This document shows positions 9,632 through 20,508 of a DNA stretch of 64,000 bases, in pieces. The stretch covers positions 196,731,232 to 196,795,231 of the forward strand of contig CM076990.1 in the NCBI GenBank assembly GCA_039090855.1. Reading direction: 5' to 3'. The stretch comes from Macrothele yani (Eukaryota; Arthropoda; Arachnida; Araneae; Macrothelidae). Within the stretch, counting starts at the first letter, position 1, and each line of letters begins with the position of its first letter. The notes under the pieces are model-generated. The model worked only from the letters and a program-made list of their open reading frames with translations. It was not told the DNA's origin and did no database searches. The translations under genes and the position numbers were made by a program.

Positions 9632-11050
9632 TATCTACTTGATTTACTTGTAAAATTAAGATATCCGTAAAGACGAGTTACCAACAGATCAGCCAGATCC
9701 AGATATGACGAGCTGGATCAGCTGTGCTGGTTACCCGTGAAATGTTTTCATCTATACTACCAATTAAACTACGATAAAGGCAGATGGTAACCCGATGACA
9801 ACCCAATTGAAATAAACTGCTCTAGAAAAATAACAACCTATCTGGTATGAGAGCAAGAAAACATGACTCCGACGTCTGACCGAAAGATTCCGAACTGTGG
9901 TCAGAAAACAGCTACAGACTTTTTTGTTATGAAGATCTCGAAATAGATAAATGAAGAACAAACTTCTAATGCATGATTAACATTTTTTAAAGGCAGGTGA
10001 CATCGCACTTGCTGGTATGACATCCTAAACAATAAAGGCATTTTTTTCTGAAAGCCTCTATGACAGAAGTGGAAGTTTTTGCAAAGAAGAACTCCCTGCA
10101 GCATTTATCAAAGACAGGTAAAATATCAATGCAGCTCCTGATTATTAACCACCACTAAAAAATTGTGAATAATCGAATCAAGTAGGTAAGTATGTGTTGA
10201 AAAGAGTGAAGAACTGCTTTTCTCACGTTACTGAATATTCTTCACAGATACGTGTGAAGCCTGGCTCCGTTATACAGACCAAACTCTCAAAATATTAATC
10301 TGTGGTCAGCCGAAAATCTCTAGGATGCTCTCCACTAAATGTGAAGCTTGTGAATAAATTTTATGAAAAAAATTGACGACTGACTGAAAAGAATGTTACT
10401 TTATAATATAACGCCTGTAGATCTCACTTTAACGAAGTTATTGAAATTTTAGTGCTTTTTACGGTTAAAATTATGCACTTGCATTTTCCAGCTTTTCGTG
10501 GTAGACAATGTTCAACAAGAGCTCCTTAATGTATATTTCTATTTGTGACTGTTTAATTCGAAACGAAATGGTTTCACTGGGATAAAGATAACCTGTGTTA
10601 AGAATTTTCAGCTTTTTGTTAAATGCAATCTACCTGCTAGTTGACAGAAATGTGCTGCATAGCTGAAATATAAAAAAGCGCGATACTGTCTTTTTACAGA
10701 GAAGATATCTCCGCTGACTATAGGTTTGTTTTAGAATATTCCACGAGCTTCTGAACTTTTTGCATATACAGTATATTGCAAATTTGAAATATATTTCAAA
10801 TTAAAATCCATCTCTTTTGAAAAAAAAACTGCCTGCTCTTGTCTGTTCTTATTCTTATTAATCTCGAAGATCGGGATAATGGTATATATAAATGAAGGGA
10901 AAATCACGGGTCTTGCTATATTTACAATGCGAAAGGTTAAAATGATTTCTTTAGTTGTAGAGGAGGTTGTCGCTGAGGGAAAAAGACAGTGTAATTCTCT
11001 GAATTTTTTAAATATCAGTTAGTTTCATTAATGCCGATTTTCTATGATAA
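9632..11050. other. Unassigned AT-rich region
   Basis: No coding, RNA or repeat feature is recognised over about 1.4 kb. Open stretches here are under 70 codons and without family motifs. Confidence 0.5.
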
Positions 11051-11130
11051 AATATGAGTGTTGCCCTGTGGTCGAAGTTTAGAACTCAGATTTTCCTTCG
11101 TGTTACTCTGGGGCCTGGGTTTGATTCCTG
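11051..11130 (+). repeat. Decayed tRNA-like (SINE head) sequence
   Basis: A B-box-like gggtttgattcctg near 11118-11131 lies about 45 bp after a weak A-box region near 11066. No good cloverleaf folds, so it is a tRNA-derived repeat remnant at best. Confidence 0.35.
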
Positions 11131-11412
11131 ACAAGGGAAGGAAAGATGTTGTGTGTAAAAAAACAAGTGGTGTAAATTCACGGAAAATTTCTAAAAATAA
11201 CCCGCAGCAAAGTTGCCGGTAAGTATCCGTCTTTTAACGAAATTTCCATTTTAAAAAGTGCCGGTTTTTTTAATTTCCGTATTTTCATAGATTTTCCGTA
11301 GTCAGTAGTTCCGTTTATTTTAGAAAAGTCCGTTTCAAGTTTTTCCGTATTTAGAGAGAAATTTTGCAAAATCCATCAAGCTGAATATTTCAACCCTTAC
11401 GCGATAGAACCT

Positions 11413-11490
11413 TTTTGCGCCGGTGATGAGGATCGAGCTCAGGCAGTTTGGGTTGAAGCCGCATGTCACAACCACTAAGCCAGAAAGTCT
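11413..11490 (-). repeat. tRNA-like sequence, minus strand
   Basis: On the minus strand an A-box-like tggcttagtggttg is followed by a B-box-like gagctcgatcctc at tRNA spacing. Stem pairing is incomplete. It is probably a tRNA pseudogene or SINE head. Confidence 0.4.
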
Positions 11491-11762
11491 CAGGAAACCG
11501 GATCACGTTCAAGGCAAAAACTAAATACGCCATGATGATTTTTTTCATTAATGTGAATAATTTAGTCATTTTATTTTCTATTGGAGATCATTATTTTTTG
11601 AATACGCTTGTAATAACTTTATTTTTCCTGTAGGAGGTCTTATTACAAATTACAATTTTTTTACAGTTATTTTTCGAAGCAACAGAATGATTTGGAGTTC
11701 GAGATCTTCTTTTAAACTAATGTGACGTTCCTGCACAGCAGGACGCGCATGAGATAAAAGCA

Positions 11763-11830
11763 GTGTAGCTTAGTTGATGGGAGAGCGACTTACTCCGGAG
11801 TGAGGGGACCAGGGTTCGATACCCGGCCTG
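11763..11830 (+). repeat. tRNA-like sequence with good A and B boxes
   Basis: The A box is tagcttagttgatgggagag and the B box is gggttcgataccc, separated as in a tRNA gene. The D and T arms are recognisable. The anticodon arm is imperfect (cttac/gtgag around a six-base loop) and no acceptor stem closes cleanly. A partial second copy of the flank and A box (gcgtagctcagttgggg) sits at 12178-12194, after similar upstream sequence (gcaggacgcgcatgagat against gcaggacgcccatgagat). This suggests a duplicated tRNA-derived repeat and not a working tRNA gene. Confidence 0.5.
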
Positions 11831-12195
11831 GAAAAACTTGTATGTTATATTGGCGCCCAAACTTTCAGCATGATCCGGCTGTTAAGTTTCTCGCAATGAT
11901 GTGATATTCTTTCCACACCGAGAGACAGGAAAAATGAGAATCCCTTCTTCAGTGCTTCGAAAAAATAAATCAGTGTGACGTTACTTTCCACACACAAAAT
12001 TGTCTGAAATTTCTCAAATGCACGTTCTTCATTGGATGACTGCCTACAGCGACACATGGGCCAGGCTGACCTGTGCGCCACGCCCCCGGCCCTGTTTCCG
12101 AAGGGGGAAGGGGTGACGTGCCTGCCCCGCAGGACGCCCATGAGATAGGCAGATAGCAGTGAGAGCACCTGTCCGCGTAGCTCAGTTGGGGGACA

Positions 12196-13094
12196 ACTTC
12201 AAGTTAACTTTAAGAGAAGGCGCAATGGACTGTTTTATTTCGCAAAAATTCTAAATATAAAATTTACTCCTGATATCTATACAGAATTTGCCTTAAGGAC
12301 TCCACAGACTGATACACGGACATGTGCAAATAAATTAAATGCCCAGTTTCTTATGGTTACACAATATATAATAGCTGGTGGAAGAAAGGAGAAGAAATAT
12401 CCTGTGCCACAATAACAAAAAATTCATGCGATATACTATCCACAATATCCGATCTCGCTACAGAACTTCAAAATCAAATACTTCGACAGACTATGGAAAT
12501 TTAACAGTTAATCAAACCCTGAAGTATTCCCATGAATCTCTATTTTTCGTCATATGGATACAGAAAAAGTGAGAACGGATATTTCCCGTTAATATAAGAA
12601 AGTAATTGCGGAAAGGTTTCTGAAAATTCATAATTTTCCGTTATCACCTCTTGAAAATGATAATTTACAGACAATATAAGAAAAGTATTGGGAAAATTTT
12701 TCTGGCGTACGAAAAATTCGTGAGTTTTTCCCGTCATAAGTTGCATCAGAAATATGCTTCGTTGAATCACGGAAAGTGGTTCATGAATTTCAGAATTTTT
12801 TTACAGTGTGGATCCCTCACTTGTAACGAATGGCCCTAAATTAGAGGCCTGCCCGGGCCGGCCGGAGCCAAGTCGATCCATTCTTTTCATCGCAATGGTA
12901 AAGAAAGAAAAAATGTCGTGTTCCTTGATTTCCTGGTCTGTTCAACTGTTTTGCTGGCTTCACTTTCTTCCATGACATAGCCCAGGGCGCAATCACAAAA
13001 GCAAGGAGAGGCACTCACAATGTTTTTACCCTCTGTAGGTATTAAGATGGTAAAACTACTTTGGGGCGTGTTGACAACAAAAACATTCGATACC
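12196..13094. other. Unassigned region
   Basis: The region is AT-rich with no recognised gene. A short GC-rich patch lies near 12846-12862. Confidence 0.45.
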
Positions 13095-13131
13095 GAGCGA
13101 GCGAGCGAGTGTGTGTGTGTGTGTGTGTGTG
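13095..13131. repeat. Microsatellites (GAGC)n then (GT)n
   Basis: Four units of gagc are followed by about eleven GT units. This is low-complexity sequence; open frames crossing it are artefacts. Confidence 0.95.
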
Positions 13132-13807
13132 GAGTAGAGCTGAGTTCGGGCTCAATTTTCGGAAGCCCGAGCCCGTGGTATATCATCCTGAGGCCACCCG
13201 ATTCCAAATTTTATATTGCAAGATAGATTCCGGGTCCGAACGAGCCAGAAAACTAGCTAATATGTTCAACCATTAATAAAAAAAAAACATCTCCTTTTCT
13301 ACACTTCCACTCTCTCCTCCTCCTGCAATTTATCAATGCATTTCTCAAATGTGGTGTGAGGAAGGGACCTCTATCTATTTTTACAGTGTAACTGTACGAT
13401 TTTTTTGGAGCGTTCGTTTCCACCTGAAGTGCTTCGGGCGGCCGGGCATCAAAAATAATCGGGAGGTGTTGCAATTGTATGTTGCTCAAATAATGCTAAT
13501 ATTATCGTGTCATAATGCGCTGTAATATGTACGTTGTTAAATAGAATTAGCAGGGAGCTACCGTGGAGATAAGGGGTAAATTATCGTCGGCATGCTATCA
13601 ACTATCTATAGTTCTTGATAAAGCCTTTTCTTCTCTGCAGAAACACTAATGCTTGGCCTATCGCATTTTCTACCTAAGCCCGGAATAAATAGCCATCTCG
13701 AATGCCCGCTCCCTAACCAGAACCAGTTGCCGAAGAATTCCCTTTACCAACTATAAAGTGTCTCATTTGCTAAATCATATAAAATCACATTTATATATAA
13801 AAAGAAT
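13132..13807. other. Unassigned region
   Basis: No coding, RNA or transposon feature is recognised. Confidence 0.45.
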
Positions 13808-13871
13808 TCTCTCGCTCTCTCTCTCTCTAAGAGTCCAAGCCCGAGTGTGTCTGTAATGGGGTGAAGTGAGA

Positions 13872-13902
<31 letters not shown>
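13808..13902. repeat. Microsatellites (CT)n, (GT)n, (GA)n
   Basis: A CT run lies at 13808-13828, then GT and GA runs at 13872-13902, separated by unique sequence. Confidence 0.93.
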
Positions 13903-14141
13903 CGACATGGATTTTTTTCTCCTGTCCCTAATCTGTATAGGTATTGACTTTTGTATAGTGTTACCTCTTACTAGTTCAGAGAAAGGGAGGTTCTGAACGC
14001 GCTTAGTCTTCCTTTTTCTCTCTTTTTAAAGGTTATATTTTTCGATAATTGTCAAAGTTTAGTTAATATTTTTAGGCTTATATTCAACTAAATATTTTCA
14101 ATACTATTTCATTAATATATATCAAATACGTGGAGATAATG

Positions 14142-14314
14142 TAAATGGACGATGTCATCGCTATGGTTCTTGGCGCCGTAGCGTAAATGCGAACGTACTC
14201 GACTAGTTATCGAGAGATCTGGGGTTTGATCCCAGCGGTGTCGGAACACAATTTTTCAGTCGCTATGCGTTGTTTATAAAGTAACGTGGACAGAGCAATG
14301 ACATCGTCCATTTA
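14142..14314 (+). mobile_element. tRNA-like core between 21-bp inverted repeats
   Basis: The arms are taaatggacgatgtcatcgc (21 bp with the next base) at 14142-14162 and its inverse at 14294-14314, with one mismatch. Between them is a 72-nt sequence that folds as a tRNA. A 10-bp direct repeat, tatttcatta, occurs at 14105-14114 and 14316-14325 and might be a target-site duplication, although the left copy is about 27 bp from the arm. I infer a small mobile repeat, either a SINE that gained inverted ends or a MITE that captured a tRNA sequence. Confidence 0.55.
14172..14243 (+). tRNA. tRNA-like cloverleaf, anticodon position AGT, probably not functional
   Basis: The 72 nt form a full cloverleaf. 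The acceptor is ggcgccg/cggtgtc (7 bp with G-T pairs), the D stem gcgt/acgt, the anticodon stem ctcga/tcgag with loop ctagtta, and the T stem ctggg/cccag with loop gtttgat. The loop places AGT at the anticodon (threonine). The internal promoter A box is poor because the conserved GG of the D loop is missing. The T loop has gtttgat where ttcgaat is usual, and the 3' flank lacks a T-run terminator. It sits inside inverted repeats. A mobile tRNA-derived sequence is more likely than a working tRNA gene. Confidence 0.4.
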
Positions 14315-14325
14315 ATATTTCATTA

Positions 14326-14737
14326 TTTAATTTTAACAATCTAATAAAATACAACAGAAAAACAAAATAATACCAAATGGCACATTACGGGCCGGGCCTA
14401 AAAAAGGACAGTGATGTAGTTCTAATTAAAAAATGACCTTAGCGGTGAATTAATTAGGTAAAAATGGCTTGGAAAGATGGCTGAAAGTTTTTAAAAGCAT
14501 TGTGAATTCTGATTTGCTATTTTTACTGGTGTTTAGTATATTTTATAAAAATTTTATTACTAATTATTTTTACTGAAATTGCTTAATTTGAGCAATTTTT
14601 AATAAAGGTAAAAAAACGCCGTTTGTTAGTCACATCCTAAAAATATGCAATTTTTTTTAAAGTAACGCTCCGCCATTTCGCAGGATTACCAACGTTCAGT
14701 GTGATTACTGAGTCACACTGAATAGATGTAACTAATA
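14326..14737. other. Unassigned AT-rich spacer
   Basis: No feature is recognised between the tRNA-like repeat and the next Tc1 element. Confidence 0.45.
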
Positions 14738-15962
14738 TACACTGAAGAGCAATTGAATTAGAGATACATGTCTAGTAACGTGTAGCACCACCTTCCGTCC
14801 TGATGACGGCGGCGATTCGCCTCCGGTATGGACTCGAAAAGACACCAGAAGCGTTGGGAAGCCATACGGATCCACGACCCCTGAACAAGCTCCCACAGTT
14901 CACGAAGATTTGATGGAGGGGGGTAAGAGCCTCGAACATCACTCTCGATGGCATCCCAGATGTGCCTGATGGGATTGAGGTCAGGTGACCTAGCTGGCCA
15001 AGTAAGCTAGGTCACGTCGGTGAAGTGTTTATCCAACCATTCGGATACAATTCGGGAGCGATGGCACGGCGCATTGTCTTGTTGCAGGATGAGACCCCCA
15101 GTGGGATGTTGAAGACGCACAAACGGGAGCAAATGGTCGTCCAGGATATCCCGGTAACGTTTACCTGTGAGGGACGATGTCACATGTACCAGGGGTCTCA
15201 TTTCAGTCCACGTAAACAGTCCCCAGACGAGAATGTCACCCCCACCAGCTTGAGGAGTACCCTGCTGGCAAGAAGGATCCATCGCTTCATGTGGTTTGCA
15301 CCGTACTCGTATCCTTCCATCCGCATGTACCAACGTGAATCTCGACTCATCAGTCCAGGCAACATTTTTTCACATGTCTAGGGTCCAGTGGCGATGTTCC
15401 CGCGCCCATGCTAATCTTTGCACCCTGTGATGTGCGGTCAGCAGCGGTACCCTCGTGGGACGACGGCTTCTGTACCCTATAGCGAGGAGATGGTTCTGGA
15501 TGGTATGGCTGCTTACAAGTTTTTGTGCACCAGCGTTAAATTGCCAAGTGATTTCTTGCACTGTGGCCCGTCTACCCGCTGTTACAATGCGAGCTTGCCG
15601 ACGATGACCCCACTCATCCACACGCTGTTGTCCACGGCAGTTGGCCCTTGCAGGGATGGTTTTACCGGATTCGATGTGCTCATGGTGCACCCGTGACATA
15701 ATGGCTCGTGAAAATCGCAGTGCCTGCACGACTTCCGAGATGGAGTGACCCATTCGTCGGGCCCCGACAATTTGCCCACCATCAAATGCGCTTAGATCCT
15801 TTGTCTTACCCATACTGCGTCCGACTCTTACTGATTCCTGTCGCATCACTCCTTATATTGTCGGATCGCTGCATACGTCATGTCGTTTCCGTTTACAGGG
15901 CCGCCCACAGCGCCTCATTTGCATAACGCCAGCTATCTCTAATTGAATTGCTCTTCAGTGTG
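14738..15962 (-). mobile_element. Tc1-like transposon, family D (DD36E type)
   Basis: Inverted ends are cactgaagagcaattgaatt on the left and its inverse at 15941-15960 on the right. The left flank is TA; the right flank TA has changed to TGA. It is 1225 bp long. The transposase relic lies on the minus strand. The related but distinct element at 23690-25094 has different ends. Confidence 0.92.
14772..15813 (-). pseudogene. Tc1-like transposase, DD36E spacing, catalytic Glu lost
   Basis: The start is placed at MGKTKDLSAFDGGQIVGARR (15813), as in related copies. The first helix-turn-helix and the second DNA-binding part (HTIQNHLLAIGYRSRRPT) are open to 15370. The first Asp block is damaged at a frame change. 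A second open part (15333-15007) carries GDILVWGLFTWTE and the second Asp in QQDNAPCHRSRIVSEWL. After a stop the Glu block reads SPDLNPIRHIWD, so the catalytic Glu is replaced by Arg. Counting through the stop gives 36 residues between Asp and the Glu position, a DD36E family. It has at least three disabling changes. Confidence 0.88.
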
Positions 15963-16189
15963 ACTAGTAAGCATTTTTCACAAGATTCTGAGGTAAATGA
16001 AGGAGACATCTGTTGTGTTGTTCTTAAGGAATAAGAGAAAGGGTAGCTTAGTAAAGATATTCTTCACACTCGTAAAAAAGCCTTAATCACTGAATAATTT
16101 GTCTCTGTAGTTTTTAATCGAAGCAATAAAATAATTTTCAGGACTCGTGTTCAGGCAATGAACTTTATCTTCTCTTTACGCCGTCCCAG

Positions 16190-16345
16190 TGGCCGAGCGG
16201 TCAGAGGCGTAGGTTTCTAGTTAGTGGTCTGAATCCACATGAAGCATGGGTGATGCACCTCCCCCACCATAAATCAGGGAAGGCCAACGGCATGTAGCCC
16301 TTGTAGTAGTTAAAACAGAAACAAACAAGCAACATTCTATTTACC
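16190..16345 (+). mobile_element. SINE with Ser/Leu-tRNA-type head
   Basis: The head gccgtcccagtggccgagcg has the A box of a long-variable-arm tRNA. A B-box-like ggtctgaatccac follows at about 16235. The body continues through catgtagcccttgtagtag to an A-rich tail near 16310-16340. It is moderately decayed and belongs to a family different from the SINE at 16697. Confidence 0.65.
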
Positions 16346-16545
16346 CTTATGATCTGTGGGGTGTCCTATTGTGTGATTCGACGGTTTAATCTTATCCTTG
16401 CAATACGAATGTTTTGTTTATGATTGCACATAAAGCACATTATTCGCTATTTTCGAATATATGATCATCTAAACAATTTGTTTAGCCATCATCTGCAACC
16501 ACCCAACTACCAAAAGTACCTAAGCTCTGCCAAGCCTAGAAAATA

Positions 16546-16578
16546 GGGCCTTAGCGCTGCTAAGCTGCGCTAAGGCCC
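16546..16578. repeat. Perfect 12-bp hairpin
   Basis: The arms gggccttagcgc and gcgctaaggccc surround the 9-nt loop tgctaagct. There is no run of T after it and no gene nearby. Its role is unknown. Confidence 0.8.
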
Positions 16579-16667
16579 TTCTACATCCCTTAAAAGCAGC
16601 TGCAGTTGACGGGCTGGGGCCGAGCGTCTAATATTTGAAACGAGCCGGGCGGGGATGGGCCCTACTC

Positions 16668-17104
16668 ACCAACTACCCTAAAGTAAAGTAGCGTACGCCG
16701 CCCCGGTGGCGCAGTGGTCTAAGCGATGGCCTCTGATCATTCGTCCGAAAGGGGTCCGGGTTCGAATCCCGGTGAGGCATGGATGTTGTGTTTGTCTTAC
16801 GGCACTGGCTCTCTCCCTTCCCTGGAACCAGTGACCCTAAATTAGGGACGGGCGACTGCTTATAGCCCATTGAGTTGCTCACGATGGTCGTTAAACCTTC
16901 AATCAAAAAAAAAAAAAAAAGTGGCCTACTTACTTTAGGGTAGTACTCTACCTTAAAGTAACGTCCAGCAACGGAAGTTCTCTACCCTAAAGTAACGTCT
17001 AGCAACGGTAGTACTCTACCCTAAAGTAACGTCTAGCAACGGTAGAACTCTACCCTAAAGTAACGTCTACCCTAAGTAATGTTACTCTACCCTAAAGTAA
17101 AGTA
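16668..17104. repeat. 34-bp tandem repeat interrupted by a SINE
   Basis: Units contain ctaccctaaagtaacgtcta followed by gcaacggtagtact and are 34 bp apart at about 16946-17070, degrading on both sides. The short piece ctaccctaaagtaaagtagc at 16673-16692 lies left of the SINE at 16697-16920, so the SINE appears to have landed in the array. Confidence 0.75.
16697..16920 (+). mobile_element. tRNA-derived SINE, family 1, near full length with poly-A
   Basis: The head gccgccccggtggcgcagtg is a clear pol III A box. The B box is gggttcgaatccc at 16759-16771. The D and T arms and a long variable region are tRNA-like. The body carries ggcactggctctctcccttc and ccctaaattagggacgggcg and ends in 16 A residues. 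Other copies lie at 58326-58543 (minus strand, poly-T) and 36430-36640 (minus strand, decayed). It would use reverse transcriptase from a LINE for movement. Its intact promoter boxes and clean tail suggest it is the youngest of the three. Confidence 0.85.
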
Positions 17105-17129
17105 GCCTGTGCAGACCTCTACCGTAAAG

Positions 17130-18690
17130 GAAAGTCTGACTGCTTCACATATCGTTGCATATCATCCCTATTTTTCCTTGGATGGGTGGTTTAGACAGGA
17201 AAAAAATAAACGTATAGTCTATTGAACTTACCTGCCTACACTTAAAGAGAATTTCCTAAAGAAAGGATGGGAATAAATAGAACTATAATTAATTTCTTTT
17301 GGTAACATCGAATTCTGTTTTCGCTAGGCAGCGGCTACAACGTGAGGATAAATCTAGTAAAGCCAATAAGCGCGCAAGGTTTTTCATTTATAGCCACAGT
17401 CCTTATTTCCTTTAAGACAGGAGACATCAATTAAGGTTTGTTTCACCACTGAAATAAAATAAAGGTTTAATTCAGTTTGTATCTTTCTGCACATGGTGGA
17501 ATTTCAAACTCGGAACCCATCACGGCTCAGATATACTTCACTTAACAGACAGCAGGCCTTTTCATCCCTTAAGGTTTTGCGAGAGCCGTTTTTATCCATT
17601 TCCCTTATTTTAATCCACTCGCGTGCTGATCCCAAGTTTTAAACAGCTCGTGAACCCGACGCACTCGGATGGAATATCCCCCGTGGGACATCTGCAATGC
17701 CATTAGACGGCGTCCTGCGTTGAAATCACGTGGATCACGTTTCCTCCAGCGGAGAACCCTATTGGTCGATGGCTTTCCCCTCTGTTGCAAGCTTCACAGC
17801 ACAGCTGAGCTTCTCAAAATACAAGGCTCTCCCGAGTTTCCAGCAGTTATTCCTGAGGGAGACGTGTATGTGAGACCAAGTTCCGCAATACGTTACGCTC
17901 ATATCGCTAATATGGTTTCCTCATATCAAAGCACGTCCTCGAAAACTGTTTTCCCTGGGCTTAAATTAAATTTAAAATCGGCTGCGTTAAAAGCACGAGA
18001 TCCAAAAACGAATGATTAATTATCTGTATAGCCAACCGCACCACGTTTGCCGGTTGTTTACAGTACTTACCCGTCCCTGAAGGACTCGTAGTGAGTCAAA
18101 TATTGACTTGCACTAAATAATGAAAATAGCTTCAGCTTTCAGAAAAACGTTATGCATATATATTGCGCTTACCATTTCTTATAAACAATCGGGGGAACTC
18201 AGTGGGTGCAAAATAATATACAAGCCTGCTTGAGCTTTCTTACGTCACACACCGACTTGATTACAGGTATAAACAGTGAAGGATTCACATTTTTATATCT
18301 ACTCGTGTGCGAATGTAACACTATAGAAAAGCAGAAGCAAAATGAAATGAGAAAAAAATCTGAATTTATTTATTGCTAGTCAACTCACCGCGTTCATATT
18401 GTTCAGGCATCTATTATTCAGAATGCGGTTTTCTGAGTACCATCCTTTAAAAAACCATCTGCTTGATCAGCGAAAGGTTGTGCACGTTTATTTATATGTT
18501 TAAGCCAAATAAATTGGATTACTACTGTAGGTTTGTTATTTTATTTAAACAAATAAGCCTACGTTCGTGCTTTCTGATATATACCACATAGTTTATACAG
18601 ATAAATCATAAATAGAATAGACTCACTTGATATGAAACTTCGGAATTTTCCCAAAATTTATTCTTTTGCATGAAGAACTATTATTTATTA
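17130..18690. other. Unassigned region
   Basis: An open plus-strand stretch of 116 codons (17669-18019) and an overlapping minus-strand one of 61 have no recognisable domain. No repeat array or RNA gene is seen. Confidence 0.45.
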
Positions 18691-18692
18691 TT

Positions 18693-19668
18693 TTAGTGAC
18701 TATAGTGCAAAGATTAGGCTGTTTGAAAATACAACACACATAAAAATTGGAAAGGGAGTGAGACAAGGTGACACCATATCTCCGAAGCTCTTTAATGCCA
18801 CATTGGAGGGTGTTTTTCAGTCACTGAGCTGGGAAAACAAGGAGATAAAGATTAATGGAGATTATCTAACCCACCTTCGTTTTGCTGATGACGTAGTCAT
18901 TTTTGCAACTACCCCATCAGAGCTGCAGAGTATGATCCAGGAACTTGCTGACAAGAGTAAAGAAGTGGGATTAAAAATGAACTTTCAGAAGACAAAAGTG
19001 ATGTTCAATGCTTTTACAAGAAATGAAGATTTATCGATTGATGGAGAAAAGCTGGAGATAACAGACACGTACGTTTATCTGGGACAGCAGATATCAAGTG
19101 AGGGTCACATTGATGAAGAAATTAATCGGCGTACAAAACTTGCCTGGAGAGCTTTTGGAAGAAACAGCATAATTTTCAAGAGCAATATGCCATTATGTCT
19201 TAAAAGAAAAGTGTTTGATCAATGCATCCTTCCAGTGCTTACGTATGGTGCAGAGACGTGGACCTTAACTAAAAAAGACATACAAATGCTGCAGACAACT
19301 CAAAGTAGCATGGAGAGGTGCATGCGTGGTGTAACCAGGAGAGATAAGAAGAGGAACACGTGGATCCGAAAAATGACAAGAGTGGAAGACATCATGATCA
19401 GAGTTAAATCCCTGAAATGGCAATGGGCTGGACATACTGCCAGAAGAACAGACCATCGATGGACAGCCGAAATTTTAGATTGGATTCCAAGGGACAGGAA
19501 AAGACCCAGAAGAAGACCACATGGGAGATGGGTGGATGAAATTCGAAGGTATGCGGGAGTGACATGGAGGAGACTGGCACAAGACAGACCGTTGTGGAGG
19601 AAACTTGGGGAGACCTTCGTCCAGCAGTGGATTGATAATGGTTGACAATGATGATGATGATGATGATT
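18693..19668 (+). mobile_element. RTE-type LINE, 5'-truncated copy 1
   Basis: Similarity to other RTE copies in the window starts at about 18704, inside the reverse transcriptase, and runs to the stop at 19645. The 3' end follows almost at once as (tgatga)n at 19653-19668. A very short 3' UTR ending in a simple repeat is typical of RTE elements. The 5' half (endonuclease and fingers of the RT) is missing through truncation on insertion. Confidence 0.9.
18704..19645 (+). pseudogene. RTE reverse transcriptase, C-terminal part, open frame
   Basis: The frame is open for about 313 codons without an initiating ATG. It begins SAKIRLFENTTHIKIGKG and contains the catalytic core GDTISPKLFN and LRFADDVVIFA (the FADD box holding two metal-binding Asp). 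It then has the thumb and C-terminal features LGQQISSEGHI, YGAETWTLTKK, WAGHTARRTDHRW and a basic RKRPRRRPHGRW stretch, ending VQQWIDNG. All of this is the usual 3' half of an RTE protein. It has no endonuclease domain and cannot act alone. The lack of stops suggests a fairly recent insertion. Confidence 0.9.
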
Positions 19669-20302
19669 TATGTAGTATTCACTATTCAATTTTACACCGA
19701 TGAGCTATTTTATTATGACCACCCAACCTAGAGAAATGAGCGTGCCTGGAGACCGACCGGTGGCGCAGGTGAAGTTTGCAGAGCAGTATATATACAACCG
19801 GAGGACCAGCTTTCGGTTAGTAGAGTGTTCGTAGTCAGAATGAGAAAAACTGCCGATTAATCGGCGTTTGATAAAGGACAAATTGTGATGCCACGGCGCC
19901 TCGGTACAACTATCTCGGAAACGGTGCGGCTTGTGGGTTGTTCACGTGCCGCTGTAGTGAGTACGTATCAAAAGTGGTGCACAGACAGGCAAACGACGAA
20001 CCGTCGTCCTGCCGTGTGGCGTCTGCAGCTCATTGATGCCAGAGGGCGCGCATTGTTCACAGCAACCGCAGGGCCACAGTGTGACAAATCAGCAGCAGCT
20101 ACAACAGTGGTGATCAGGACAATGTGTCACACCACACAATTCATCGCAGCCTTCTGCGCATGAGCCTTCAGAGCCGAAGACGCAGCCGGGACCCCATGCT
20201 CACGGCACGTCATCGCCAACAACGCATGAAATGAGCGCTAGATCATCTATACTGGACGGTGGATGATTGAAAGAAAGCTGCCTGGTCTGACGAATCCTGG
20301 TG

Positions 20303-20350
20303 CATCACGTAGGCGGCAGAGCGCTGATACGCTCTGCCGCCTACGTGATG
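20303..20350. repeat. Perfect 21-bp palindrome replacing transposase sequence
   Basis: The arms are 20303-20323 (starting catcacgtaggcggcagagc) and 20330-20350, with a 6-nt loop ctgata. In copy 1 (8900-8970, minus strand) the same region is not palindromic. The right arm here replaces gattaccaacggagg-type sequence. Confidence 0.9.
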
Positions 20351-20508
20351 GGCTATGGCACCTGGATGTACTGTTGGGCGGAAATAGGTCGCCGGCGGCG
20401 GTGCTAGGCTGTGTGCGATGTTTTCTTTGGACACTTTAGGTCCCATTTCATCAATAGCACAATCCCTGACACCTTTCAGGTATCTGAACATCGTTGCGGA
20501 CCAGGTTC

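Noticed and set aside
14172..14243. Functional tRNA-Thr gene
   Set aside because: The D loop lacks the conserved GG, the T loop is atypical, no T-run terminator follows, and it lies inside inverted repeats.
17669..18019. 116-codon open frame as a host gene
   Set aside because: No recognised domain, no splice or codon evidence, and an equally open stretch on the other strand. Left as unassigned.
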